Assembly: GCF_024707485.1 (NCBI RefSeq)
Contig: NZ_CP102602.1
Location: 62,001 to 126,000, forward strand
Length of the DNA stretch: 64,000 nt
Direction: 5' to 3'
DNA from: Thermococcus thermotolerans
GTDB taxonomy: Archaea; Methanobacteriota_B; Thermococci; Thermococcales; Thermococcaceae
The notes under the pieces were generated by a model. The model made no database searches. It was not told the DNA's origin and saw only the letters and a program-made list of their open reading frames with translations. Position 1 is the stretch's first letter; every line of letters begins with the position of its first letter. Both the position numbers and the translations under genes were made by a program. This document shows, piece by piece, positions 26,471 through 34,623 of this stretch.

Positions 26471-27685
26471 TTATGGTCTTCCCCTGTCCCGTCCTCCAGG
26501 AATCCCGGGGGAGCCCGGCATGCTCCTTTTGGTCGTCAGCATCGCCATTTCGTTTCTGATCTGAGGTATCAGGTCATTGAGGAGGAGGGAGTAGTCCCCC
26601 CTGCTGAGCGCCTCTTTGGCCTGAGCCAGGAGGGACTCCAGCTCGCCCACATCATAGCCCTTCCGTTTGAGTACTCTAACCATGACCTCAAGCTGGTGTA
26701 TCTCAAGCTCTAACTGCATCCTCACAGATCCCTGGTATACGGTTCTCATCTCGCTGTATGCGCGGGATATGACAAAGTCCGCATTGAAGCTGGCTATCAT
26801 GGCGAGCTGGTACGCTCTGGAGTATTCACCCGAGTTGTAGGCATCCCATGCAGCGTTCAGGGCACTCTTCGCCCCTTCGAGCTTTTTCCTTGCGGCCGGT
26901 ATCTGGAGCCCATCAAGGAGCCCTTCAGCGCGGCCGGTTTTGTTCTGGACGTTGATGAGAAGTGAATAAACCTCATCCCTCGTGGGGGACTGGGCAAGGT
27001 TTCCCTCCTCGTAGCCTGTGAAGTGGGATTTCATCCATTCATCAAGTTTTTCCCTGTTCAGGGGAAACATCGGCTTCTCCCTGCCGGAATATGTAATGGC
27101 ATACTTGACCTCGGTTATACCGCTGAACCGTCCCAGTGCCGCTATCGTTATGTTCTCCCTCCCCTCATCCGTGAGGATCAGTATTGGCTTCCCCTTGAAC
27201 TCGTAAGGCCTCAGCTTCATGGCCTCAAGATAGGCCTCTATCGCCAGGGCATCGCGACCGTTGGCTATGACCACGGTTTTTATTCCATCAAAAACGTCCG
27301 GGAACTCGTCCTTGAGCGCCTGTATCACCACGAGGTTCGTCTCGTATCTGGTCTCACCGTACCAGCGCTCGTAGGGGATTCCAAATTCCTCCAGGTCTCC
27401 GGTGTACTCCTCGGGAACGGCAACCGGGCCGCCGATTATTATGACCCTGTCCGGGTCAATGCTGAGTATTTCGGCGCTCGCCGCGGGATCGTACGTTCCC
27501 CACGGGCTTACTATCAGCTGGGCACCAAGGAGGTCGGCCACGTTCTGGGCTATGGCGGCATCGGCTTCATTGTCGCTCACGAGGATGACCAGCCTCAAAT
27601 CCCCTGCACCCGCGTGTCCGAGGGGAACCCCGCCGAGCATGAACATGAAACCGATGAGGATTACAAGCCCTCTTTTCCATATCAC
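26471..27685 (-). CDS. Secreted protein with cell-wall-binding repeat 2 domain
   Basis: A 404-residue exported protein. A signal peptide (LVILIGFMFMLGGVPLGHAG) precedes a CWB2-like domain of Rossmann-type repeats: LRLVILVSDNEADAAIAQNV, DRVIIIGGPVAVPEEYTGDL and TRYETNLVVIQAL. In bacteria CWB2 binds anionic wall polymers; archaeal versions must bind something else. The second half is helical (SALNAAWDAYNSGEYSRAYQ) and ends in a Pro/Gly-rich basic tail, PGSPGIPGGRDRGRP. No lipid or CGP anchor is seen. The gene lies downstream of asnB on the same strand. Confidence 0.82.
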   Translation of the reverse strand: MIWKRGLVILIGFMFMLGGVPLGHAGAGDLRLVILVSDNEADAAIAQNVADLLGAQLIVSPWGTYDPAASAEILSIDPDRVIIIGGPVAVPEEYTGDLEEFGIPYERWYGETRYETNLVVIQALKDEFPDVFDGIKTVVIANGRDALAIEAYLEAMKLRPYEFKGKPILILTDEGRENITIAALGRFSGITEVKYAITYSGREKPMFPLNREKLDEWMKSHFTGYEEGNLAQSPTRDEVYSLLINVQNKTGRAEGLLDGLQIPAARKKLEGAKSALNAAWDAYNSGEYSRAYQLAMIASFNADFVISRAYSEMRTVYQGSVRMQLELEIHQLEVMVRVLKRKGYDVGELESLLAQAKEALSRGDYSLLLNDLIPQIRNEMAMLTTKRSMPGSPGIPGGRDRGRP

Positions 27686-27828
27686 GCCTTTTCACCTGCT
27701 TCTACCTTGGGAAAAGCCTTATTTAAGCATTTTTCACGCAATCGTTTGTCCCCGTTTGGCTTGGAGGGAAAGGGAAAGGCGGAAAGACTCCCCTCATGCC
27801 GGGAGGATTAACGGACGTTCAAAATCGT

Positions 27829-29268
27829 TTACCCACGTTTAAAGGCCTCGTTAAAGGCTCTTCGGGCGTACTCGCTCAGGGTGAGCCCTTCACCTTTCGC
27901 CAGCTTTTCGAGGAGCTTCTGGGAGTGGCTCCCATACTGGGCGGCTTTCTTTTCACGTTCCGCTATCTCCTTTGGCAGGCCGAGTTCGATCGCCATCTTC
28001 CGCAGAATGGCCTTTCTGGTGCCGTCCCTGATCTTTAATCCCACTGGCGTTCCCAGGGCAACTGATACCACCGCCAGGTCAAGGAAGGGCACGCGCCCCT
28101 CAACTGAGTTGAGCATGGCTATTTTGTCGTCCCTTGCGAGGTTTTTCTCCCCCAGCTCAAGGAGGTCTTTCTCCATCAGCGCGGGGTTCTTGAGGTACTT
28201 GGCATATCCTCCGAAGAGCTCATCGGCCCCCTGTCCGCTTAGGAGAAGCCTGCATCCGTCTTTGCTCGCCAGCCTCGTTGAGAAATAAAGGGGAACCCCT
28301 ATCGCGAGGTTCATTGGGTTCGGTTCCTCTATGGCAAAGATAACCCTTGGAACGGCATCGCGGACGTCGGCTATGTCAAAGACATACTCCTTAAGCGGAA
28401 GCCCCAGGAGTTCGCTGGCCTTTCGCGCCCATTCTAGGTCGGGACTGCCCTCTGCGCCTGAGGTATACAGAATAACATCGGAATGGTGGGACGCCAGCAG
28501 GGCTATGAGCGAGCTATCCAGACCTCCCGAGAACAGAATACCTGTTCTTTTCCCTGTCCTGACCCTGACCGCGTGATCCAGAACGTTCATAAGCGCGCGC
28601 TTTGCCCTCTCCGGTGTCATGTTTCTCCTGAGTTCTGTGATCATGAAGAGCTTCCTTCTCTCAGCACCTCTATTTGAGATCACCACGAGTTCGCCTGGCA
28701 TCACTGGTATTGCCTCTTCGCCTATTGCCCACAGGACTTTCTTTTCCGAGGCAAAGAAGCCGCTCGGCGAGTAGTAGAGAGGCCTAACACCGATTGGATC
28801 TCTGAAGAGATATATCCTCTCCCCATCGCTGAAGGCCACAGCGTAGTCTCCCTCAAGCATCATCATAGCTTTCCGGACGGCCCCCCATACGTCCATCCCG
28901 CCCTCAAGGAGGTGTTCGATGAGCCTTAGGATTACCTCGCTGTCAACGTCGGTCTCAAAGGAGACACCCTTTCCTTCGAGGTAGGCCCTCAGGTGCCCAT
29001 GGTTGTATATCTCCCCGTTGTGGACGAGGGCTAAGTCGTTGTAGAACGGCTGGGTGTAGCTGGAAGAGCCCGTCATCGCCAGCCTGCACTGGAGAAGACC
29101 TATTTTTCCCTCGGGAATCTCGGAAAGGCGTGAAAAGTCATCGGACTTGAAGACACCTCCATCTGTCCAGACGCCGAAGGAGTCCTCTCCCCGGTGCTTT
29201 CCGGATATTATCATCCTCATGAACCTGTCCTTCAAACTCTCACCGATTCCTCCAGCTATCAGACACAT
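27829..29268 (-). CDS. asnB: Asparagine synthetase, glutamine-hydrolysing
   Basis: A 479-residue AsnB. The mature N-terminus would be Cys2 (MCLIAGGIGES), the nucleophile of class II glutamine amidotransferases. The glutaminase domain continues with HRGEDSFGVW and LVHNGEIYNHG, and the synthetase domain has the PP-loop ILFSGGLDSSLIA near residue 240. The longer frame upstream must be discarded because Cys must follow the initiator Met; GGTGGGAGC supports the ATG at 29268. Archaeal copies are shorter than E. coli AsnB. A close alternative is another amidotransferase of this family. Confidence 0.92.
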   Translation of the reverse strand: MCLIAGGIGESLKDRFMRMIISGKHRGEDSFGVWTDGGVFKSDDFSRLSEIPEGKIGLLQCRLAMTGSSSYTQPFYNDLALVHNGEIYNHGHLRAYLEGKGVSFETDVDSEVILRLIEHLLEGGMDVWGAVRKAMMMLEGDYAVAFSDGERIYLFRDPIGVRPLYYSPSGFFASEKKVLWAIGEEAIPVMPGELVVISNRGAERRKLFMITELRRNMTPERAKRALMNVLDHAVRVRTGKRTGILFSGGLDSSLIALLASHHSDVILYTSGAEGSPDLEWARKASELLGLPLKEYVFDIADVRDAVPRVIFAIEEPNPMNLAIGVPLYFSTRLASKDGCRLLLSGQGADELFGGYAKYLKNPALMEKDLLELGEKNLARDDKIAMLNSVEGRVPFLDLAVVSVALGTPVGLKIRDGTRKAILRKMAIELGLPKEIAEREKKAAQYGSHSQKLLEKLAKGEGLTLSEYARRAFNEAFKRG

Positions 29269-29343
29269 GCTCCCACCGTGGGGACTTGGGGGTACGACAC
29301 CAAAAGGCTTCTTCATTATTCCTTGAAAGCGTTTTCATAACGT

Positions 29344-29382
29344 TTCCCCGAAACTGAAAGCCTGCCCAGAAACTGCGGGGAA
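29344..29382. repeat. Inverted repeat between the GPN GTPase and asnB genes
   Basis: TTCCCCG and CGGGGAA are perfect 7-base arms; the 25-base interior contains two AAACTG repeats. Placed after the GPN GTPase stop on the minus strand, it could be a 3' end hairpin or an operator of asnB. Confidence 0.4.
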
Positions 29383-29389
29383 GATTGAA

Positions 29390-30133
29390 CTATGTCAGGT
29401 CGCCGCAGGTGCAGCGGTGCTCGTAGGCAAGGGTCTCAAGGTCGTCAAAGCCCTCCCCGGTCTTGGCGGAGATGTAGAGAACCCTCGTGGGGGGTGCCAG
29501 CTCCGGAAGGGCCGAGCACATCCTGTACGCCAGGAGTCCCTGCATCGAGGGCTCCAGCTTGAGCCTGGCGTTCAGATACTCCACGTCGTCGAGGTATCTC
29601 CTATAGTCCTCAAGTCTCTCCACGGTGTCGACCTTGCTCATGGCCGGAACGGTTGTCGTTCCAAGGCGCAGTTCTATCATCATGCCAAAGAAGCGAACGA
29701 AGCAGAAATCAGCGGGTTTCCTCAGTATGTCCGGGCTGAAGAGATAGACCGTTAACGGTTCCGGAAGATTTTCCATCAGCCTGACACCGAACTCGTGGAA
29801 GAGAAAAGTCTCCATCTGGCCGGGGGTATCGAGGAGAACGTAATCGCTTCCCTTCTCCACCTCCAGAATCGTGGAGACATAGTTGGAGACCCTTGGGAGA
29901 AGTCGGTCGTAGCTTTCCACTATTGCCCCGTTGGGGCCGTAGCCTTCCTCCATTATGTCCCAGGCGGTTACGTCCCGCCTGACGTCGACATCGGGCTCGT
30001 AGGGAAGTCTCTTCACTCCCGTATCGAGGTTGACATACGAAACTGAGTAGCCGTTTTCCTCAAGGTATCTCCCGAACGAGGCTGTTAGGGTGGTCTTTCC
30101 GCTCCCGGCAGTTCCCACGAAAGTTACTATCAT
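29390..30133 (-). CDS. GPN-loop GTPase
   Basis: A 247-residue GTPase with P-loop TFVGTAGSGKTTLTASFG (residues 3-20), the defining YGPNGA insertion near residue 66, G3 DTPGQ and G4 SKVD. Archaeal GPN is a homodimer related to eukaryotic GPN1-3, which help assemble RNA polymerase II. The stop and start overlap with the upstream MinD-like gene: its ATG lies within the last codons of that gene, so the pair is co-translated. The C-terminal HRCTCG cysteine pair is unusual. Confidence 0.94.
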   Translation of the reverse strand: MIVTFVGTAGSGKTTLTASFGRYLEENGYSVSYVNLDTGVKRLPYEPDVDVRRDVTAWDIMEEGYGPNGAIVESYDRLLPRVSNYVSTILEVEKGSDYVLLDTPGQMETFLFHEFGVRLMENLPEPLTVYLFSPDILRKPADFCFVRFFGMMIELRLGTTTVPAMSKVDTVERLEDYRRYLDDVEYLNARLKLEPSMQGLLAYRMCSALPELAPPTRVLYISAKTGEGFDDLETLAYEHRCTCGDLT

Positions 30134-30867
30134 CTCATCACCCTGGCCTTGAGGCCGGATATTCTGGAGATCCTCTCCGCCAGCTCCATGAATGCCTTCG
30201 CACCTTCCGATTCAGGTTTATACTCCACCACAGGGACACCTTCGAGGGTGGCCTCCCTGACGGCAGGGTCTTCAGGGATAACGGCGAGGAGGGGTATTTC
30301 CATGACCTCTTCGGCCACCTCGGGCGGGATTTCCGTCTCGCTCCTTCCCGAACGGTTGAGAACAAACCCCAGAATAGCCAGGCCTGCCTTCTTTAAAACC
30401 ATCCCTACCTTCATAGTGTCGGTGACGCACGAGATTTCGGGGTTTGTAACTAGAAGAACTTCCTCTCCGCTCAGCATCGCGTTCATTGCGTCCATCTGAA
30501 GCCCCGCGGGGGAGTCTATCACGACAAAATCGAACTTATCCTTCAGCTTCTTTATCGTCTCGGGAAGCTTTCGGGGGTCGGCCCTTATCACGTGCTCCCA
30601 GTCTATCGATGCTGGAACGAGGTGAACGTTCTCATAGGCCGTGGCGTATATCGCATCACTTATTGTAGCCCTCCCGGCGAGAACATCGTGGAGGGTTGTG
30701 TATGCGTCATCGATTCCCATGACGAGGCTCAAGTTAGCCATTGTAAGGTCAGCGTCAACGGCACAGACGTGATAACCCATCTTTCCGAGGGCGATCGAGA
30801 GGTTGGCAGTCGTTGTGGTCTTTCCCGTGCCCCCCTTGCCGCTTGCAATGGAGATCAGCCTGCCCAT
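30130..30867 (-). CDS. MinD/ParA-type ATPase
   Basis: A 245-residue deviant Walker ATPase: SGKGGTGKTTTTANL (signature lysine, residues 8-22), VDADLTMANLSLVMG and VIDSPAGLQMDAMNA. Unlike the paralogue at 51 kb it has no amphipathic membrane-targeting tail; it ends RISGLKARVMR. Such MinD-like proteins position cellular structures in euryarchaea or act as regulators. The ATG at 30867 follows GGTGGGACA; an in-frame ATG twelve bases earlier lies before that site. It overlaps the GPN GTPase gene by four bases. Confidence 0.9.
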   Translation of the reverse strand: MGRLISIASGKGGTGKTTTTANLSIALGKMGYHVCAVDADLTMANLSLVMGIDDAYTTLHDVLAGRATISDAIYATAYENVHLVPASIDWEHVIRADPRKLPETIKKLKDKFDFVVIDSPAGLQMDAMNAMLSGEEVLLVTNPEISCVTDTMKVGMVLKKAGLAILGFVLNRSGRSETEIPPEVAEEVMEIPLLAVIPEDPAVREATLEGVPVVEYKPESEGAKAFMELAERISRISGLKARVMR

Positions 30868-30974
30868 TGTCCCACCCATCTACTTTTCGGCTAAACCTTT
30901 ATGAACCTTTAGTTATAGCACCCCTTTGAAGTATTGTGAAGAACGGAGAGTTTGAATCTTCTGAGGTGAGAGAA

Positions 30975-32783
30975 ATGAGGACGTTTGTTGCCGATACGAG
31001 CGTAATCGTTGACGGTAGGCTTACACAGTTCCTCGCGGGTATCGATGGTGACGTTAAGGTCATCATACCTGAGGCGGTCATAGCCGAGATAGAGCACCAG
31101 GCCAACGAGGGAAAGGCGATAGGCCATGTCGGACTTGAGGAGCTCAAGAAGCTTAGAGAGATGGCCAACGAGGGCAGGATTATACTGGAGTTCCACGGAG
31201 AAAGGCCCGAACTCTGGCAGATAAAGAGGGCCAAGTCCGGGGAGATAGACAACATGGTTAGGGAGATAGCCAGAGAGCTGGGCGCCACCCTGATAACCGG
31301 CGACCAGGTGCAGAGGGACATCGCGATAGCAAAGGGGATAGACGTGATATATTTAACCGCCAGAAAGGAGGTCAGGCACCGCCTGGAGGACTTCTTCGAC
31401 GAGACTACGATGAGCGTCCACCTGAAGGCCGGGCTGAGGCCCCTCGCAAAGAAGGGAAGACCTGGAGAGTGGAGGCTCGTCCCGGTCAGGGACGAAATCC
31501 TCACGGACGAGGAGCTGGAGGAGATAGCGGACGACATAGTTGAGAGGGCAAAGCGCGATCCAGAGAGCTTCATAGAGCTCGACGAGCCAGGAGCGACTGT
31601 CGTTCAGCTCAGGAACTACCGTATAGTTATAGCCAAACCGCCCTTCGCTGACAGGATAGAGATAACCGCAGTCAGGCCGGTCAAGAAGCTCAGCATCGAG
31701 GACTATGAGCTGAGCGAGAAGCTCATGGAGCGCCTCAGGGAGAAGGCGGAGGGGATACTCATCGCTGGAGCGCCGGGTGAAGGAAAGACGACCTTCGCCC
31801 AGGCCCTTGCCGAGTGGTACGCCGGCATGGGCAGGATAGTTAAGACAATGGAGAAGCCCCGCGACCTTCAGGTCGGTGAAGAGATAACCCAGTACACAGC
31901 TCTGAGCGGCAGGATGGAGAAGACCGGCGACATACTCCTCTTGGTGAGGCCGGACTACACGATATTCGACGAGATGAGGAAGACGAGCGACTTCAAGATA
32001 TACGCTGACCTTCGCCTGGCGGGAGTGGGTATGGTAGGAGTTGTGCACGCAACGAAGCCGATAGATGCAGTTCAGCGCTTCATCGGAAGGGTGGAGCTCG
32101 GAATGATACCGCAGATAGTCGATACCGTCATCTTCATCAAGGCCGGAAGGGTCGCCAAGGTCCTGACGCTGGAGTACCTCGTTAAGGTGCCGAGCGGCAT
32201 GAGGGAGGAGGATTTAGCGAGGCCGGTGATAGAGGTCAGGGACTTTGAGACCGGTGAGCTTGAGTACGAGATATACACCTACGGCGAGGAGATAAGCGTC
32301 GTGCCCGTCAAGAGGGAGGAGAAAGCTCCAGCCCTTAAACTCGCGGAGAAGAGGCTCAAGCAGGAGATAAAGAAGTTCCTGCCCGATGTCTACACTGAGG
32401 TGGAGATAGTCAGCCCGCACAAGGCGATAATCTACGCTGACGAGTTCGACATCCCGGCGATAATCGGCAAGAAGGGCAAGCGCATCACCGAGCTGGAGAA
32501 GAGGATAGGCATAAGCATCGACGTCAAGAGCTTCACCGAAAGAGAGGCGGCAAAGCCGAAGGAGAGGATATCCGTTGAGGTCGAGGAGAAGAAGAAAACG
32601 ATTGTCCTCCGCGTTTCCCCGGACTACGCAAAGAGGCCCCTCAAGTTCTACGGCGGCGAGCAGTACGTCTTCACCGCAACGCCCAGCAAGAAGGGTCTCG
32701 TCAAGGTGAGCAAGAGCACACCCATAGGCAAGGAGCTCAAGAGGCTCATCGAGGCGGGGATACCCATCTGGGCGACCGCCTGA
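30975..32783 (+). CDS. PINA: PIN-domain and KH-domain ATPase
   Basis: A 602-residue protein with three parts: an N-terminal PIN domain (TFVADTSVIVDGRL, acidic residues Asp6 and Asp12, then LGATLITGDQVQRD), a type II/IV secretion-like ATPase (Walker A GAPGEGKTTFAQA near 273, Walker B TIFDEMRKT) and a C-terminal KH domain with the loop IPAIIGKKGKRITELE near 505. The same architecture in Sulfolobus (PINA) forms hexamers and migrates Holliday junctions. The ATG follows GAGGTGAGAGAA. It heads the cluster of tiny membrane proteins, 46 bases away. Confidence 0.93.
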   Translation: MRTFVADTSVIVDGRLTQFLAGIDGDVKVIIPEAVIAEIEHQANEGKAIGHVGLEELKKLREMANEGRIILEFHGERPELWQIKRAKSGEIDNMVREIARELGATLITGDQVQRDIAIAKGIDVIYLTARKEVRHRLEDFFDETTMSVHLKAGLRPLAKKGRPGEWRLVPVRDEILTDEELEEIADDIVERAKRDPESFIELDEPGATVVQLRNYRIVIAKPPFADRIEITAVRPVKKLSIEDYELSEKLMERLREKAEGILIAGAPGEGKTTFAQALAEWYAGMGRIVKTMEKPRDLQVGEEITQYTALSGRMEKTGDILLLVRPDYTIFDEMRKTSDFKIYADLRLAGVGMVGVVHATKPIDAVQRFIGRVELGMIPQIVDTVIFIKAGRVAKVLTLEYLVKVPSGMREEDLARPVIEVRDFETGELEYEIYTYGEEISVVPVKREEKAPALKLAEKRLKQEIKKFLPDVYTEVEIVSPHKAIIYADEFDIPAIIGKKGKRITELEKRIGISIDVKSFTEREAAKPKERISVEVEEKKKTIVLRVSPDYAKRPLKFYGGEQYVFTATPSKKGLVKVSKSTPIGKELKRLIEAGIPIWATA

Positions 32784-32829
32784 GAAAACTTTTTATAGTT
32801 TGCTTTCTTCTTTTTTATGGTGGTAAGAA

Positions 32830-33066
32830 GTGGGAGCCGCCGACGTACTGGCAATCCTCGGGGCGATATTTTTCATACTCCTGATATTCATGCCCTTTAT
32901 CCCAAGGGGTCCAAGCCTGATGGTGCTCTTCCTTGGTCTCCTGCCCCTGGCTCTGCTCGTCGTTCTCATAGTAAAGATGTGGGAGCTCAGCAGTGAGGTC
33001 AGAAGCATTAAAGAGGAGCTAAAGGCACTCCGGGACGAAGGGGGGAACGCGAAAGATGGGGAGTGA
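32830..33066 (+). CDS. Two-helix mini membrane protein A
   Basis: A 78-residue protein with two transmembrane helices (about residues 6-24 and 28-49) split by FIPRGPSL, then a charged helix WELSSEVRSIKEELKALRDE able to form a coiled coil. The GTG start lies behind GGTAAGAA. It overlaps the next gene by 11 bases. Function is unknown. The same plan recurs in the following four genes, which points to one family or a multi-subunit membrane complex. Confidence 0.78.
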   Translation: MGAADVLAILGAIFFILLIFMPFIPRGPSLMVLFLGLLPLALLVVLIVKMWELSSEVRSIKEELKALRDEGGNAKDGE

Positions 33067-33289
33067 GTATGACATCCTTGAGGCCGTTGGTGCGATACTG
33101 ACGGGCGTGGGCCTAGTAATACTGCTCACAGCAGGGGAAGCCGGATTGATCCTTGGGCCGGTACTCCTTGTGATGGGTCTCGTCGTCTGGAAGATGGGCG
33201 AGATGAGGAGGGAGTTCAACGAGAAGCTCGAATCCCTCAGAGAGGAGATAGAGTCCCTCAAAACCCCCGGGGGCACCGCGGATGGCTGA
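33056..33289 (+). CDS. Two-helix mini membrane protein B
   Basis: A 77-residue protein: helix 1 ILEAVGAILTGVGLVILLTA, helix 2 GLILGPVLLVMGLVVWKMGE, then EMRREFNEKLESLREEIESL as a coiled-coil tail and a Gly/Asp-rich end. The ATG overlaps the end of A; its stop overlaps the start of C. No known domain is recognised. Confidence 0.78.
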   Translation: MGSEYDILEAVGAILTGVGLVILLTAGEAGLILGPVLLVMGLVVWKMGEMRREFNEKLESLREEIESLKTPGGTADG

Positions 33290-33505
33290 CGTCTCCACCA
33301 AAGGATTCGCGATAATCGTCCTCTCAATATCACTTTAGTGCATCCAGTGGGGTGGCTGTCTGCCCTTGTAACGGCCCTGCTCTTTGCCCTGGTCGGCTGG
33401 ACGGTTATTGGAATAGCGAATGAAATCGATGGTCTGAGATCGGAGATATGGATGCTCCGCCATGAGGTAAAGGCCCTCAGGAAAGAACTCAGGACGGTGG
33501 AGTAA
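33282..33505 (+). pseudogene. Two-helix mini membrane protein C, frameshifted
   Basis: An ATG at 33282 opens MADVSTKGFAIIVLSISL and stops at TAG (33336-33338). The -1 frame then reads 55 residues from an overlapping GTG (33338): a second helix WLSALVTALLFALVGWTVIG and the tail EIWMLRHEVKALRKELRTVE, stopping at 33505. Joined, they match the two-helix-plus-coil plan of genes A, B and D. One T lost from CTTTTAG would explain the break. Programmed slippage at CTTTAG or coupled restart at TAGTG are alternatives, and a sequencing error is possible. Confidence 0.65.
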
Positions 33506-33506
33506 G

Positions 33507-33755
33507 ATGAAGCTCGTGAGGGACCTCGTCGTGCTCTTTGCACTGCTCGTGTCCATCTCCATGCTCCTGTGGGCTCAGCCCGAGAGCAGGGGCTCGGTGG
33601 GCTTTTATCTCGGCATTGCCTTCATTGTTCTGGCCTTCCTGCTCCTCGCCATCTGGGTGGAGCTGGAGCGCCTGGAGGACAGAATCCTCGAACTGGAATT
33701 CATCCTAGGTGAGTCAGGGGGAGATGAGAAAGATGAGAGGGATGTGGAAGGATAA
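33507..33755 (+). CDS. Two-helix mini membrane protein D
   Basis: An 82-residue protein: LVVLFALLVSISMLLWAQ and VGFYLGIAFIVLAFLLLAIW as transmembrane helices, then WVELERLEDRILELEFILGE and an acidic tail. It starts one base after the stop of C and overlaps E. Function is unknown; order and overlap show co-transcription with the cluster. Confidence 0.78.
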   Translation: MKLVRDLVVLFALLVSISMLLWAQPESRGSVGFYLGIAFIVLAFLLLAIWVELERLEDRILELEFILGESGGDEKDERDVEG

Positions 33756-33930
33756 GATTTTCTGGGGCACTGCTGGAGTTGCCCTCCTCCTCTACGCCTA
33801 CGGCATATTCTTGGAACCCAGCCCTCTGGCACTGGTCATTGGGAGCGTTTTCTGGGCTGTGGCGTTCCTGTATCTCCTGTGGGCGAGTTTCAGGAAGAAG
33901 GTTCGGAAGATTCTTGGGAGTGCAGGGTAA
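33733..33930 (+). CDS. Two-helix mini membrane protein E
   Basis: About 65 residues: two hydrophobic helices (KIFWGTAGVALLLYAYGIFL and LALVIGSVFWAVAFLYLLWA) and a short basic tail FRKKVRKILGSAG. It lacks the long coiled-coil tail of its neighbours. The start is uncertain: ATG at 33724, 33733 or 33742; I chose 33733, nine bases after GGAG. It ends the cluster; an antisense C/D RNA lies directly behind it. Confidence 0.7.
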   Translation: MRGMWKDKIFWGTAGVALLLYAYGIFLEPSPLALVIGSVFWAVAFLYLLWASFRKKVRKILGSAG

Positions 33931-33986
33931 GGCTCAGCTGCGAGGGTACTCATCACACGTCAGCTAGCGAAATTGTCTTCATCGCC
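33931..33986 (-). ncRNA. C/D box sRNA, antisense to the gap before maf
   Basis: The minus strand reads GCGATGA (C), 15 bases, CTGA (D'), CGT, GTGATGA (C'), exactly 12 bases, CTGA (D), with GGC/GCC able to close the ends. The bases before D' are complementary to UAGCGAAAUU, part of an ultra-conserved 23S rRNA segment. A TATA-like GGTTAAAAAATC lies 24 bases upstream on the minus strand. Such guides direct 2'-O-methylation with L7Ae, Nop5 and fibrillarin. Confidence 0.82.
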
Positions 33987-34034
33987 GGGTTAGGTTCTCG
34001 CAAGATTTTTTAACCCTTTTCAGGAGGAGAGACC

Positions 34035-34589
34035 ATGCTGGTTCTGGCCTCTGCCTCACCGAGGAGACGGGAGATACTCGCCCGCTTCCTGGATAAGTTC
34101 GAGGTTATTCCAAGCAGGGCCAGCGAGGAGTGCGACCTGAGAGACCCGACCGAGTACGCCCTGGAGCTGGCCAGACGGAAAGCGTGGGAGGTTTACAACC
34201 GAGTGGGCGGAACCGTCATCGGCGCCGATACCGTGGTCAGCGTAGATGGGAAAATCCTTGGAAAGCCCAAAGATGAGGAAGACGCCTTCAGAATGCTCAG
34301 GCTCCTAAGCGGGAGGGTTCACAGGGTCACGACTGGCTACTGTATAATCCATAAAGGCACGGAAATCGCGGGAGTCGTCATCACGGAGGTTAAGTTCCGG
34401 GAGCTGGACGATGAGATGATCTGGGCATACGTCAGAACCGGCGAGCCGATGGACAAGGCAGGAGCTTATGGCATACAGGGAAAGGCCGGTCTCTTCGTCG
34501 AGTGGATCAGGGGTGACTACTACAACGTCGTCGGCTTCCCTCTGGAGATAGTCTGGAAGCTGAGGCAACTTGGATTTGAGGTTTTATGA
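34035..34589 (+). CDS. Maf-type nucleoside triphosphate pyrophosphatase
   Basis: A 184-residue Maf/YhdE family enzyme that hydrolyses non-canonical or dTTP/UTP nucleotides to monophosphates. The N-terminus MLVLASASPRRREIL carries the signature S-x-S-P-R-R, and GGTVIGADTVVSVDGKILGK near residue 58 and DKAGAYGIQGKAGLFVE near 142 complete the active site. The ATG follows AGGAGGAGAGACC. It is convergent with the PHP gene (34-base gap). Confidence 0.94.
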   Translation: MLVLASASPRRREILARFLDKFEVIPSRASEECDLRDPTEYALELARRKAWEVYNRVGGTVIGADTVVSVDGKILGKPKDEEDAFRMLRLLSGRVHRVTTGYCIIHKGTEIAGVVITEVKFRELDDEMIWAYVRTGEPMDKAGAYGIQGKAGLFVEWIRGDYYNVVGFPLEIVWKLRQLGFEVL

Positions 34590-34623
34590 GTTTCAACGGG
34601 ACTCCAGCGGATTTAAGGCAAAC

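Noticed and set aside
27023-27811. 262-codon plus-strand frame over the CWB2 gene
   Set aside because: Lies opposite a signal-peptide protein with clear CWB2 motifs; its own translation has no domain or start context.
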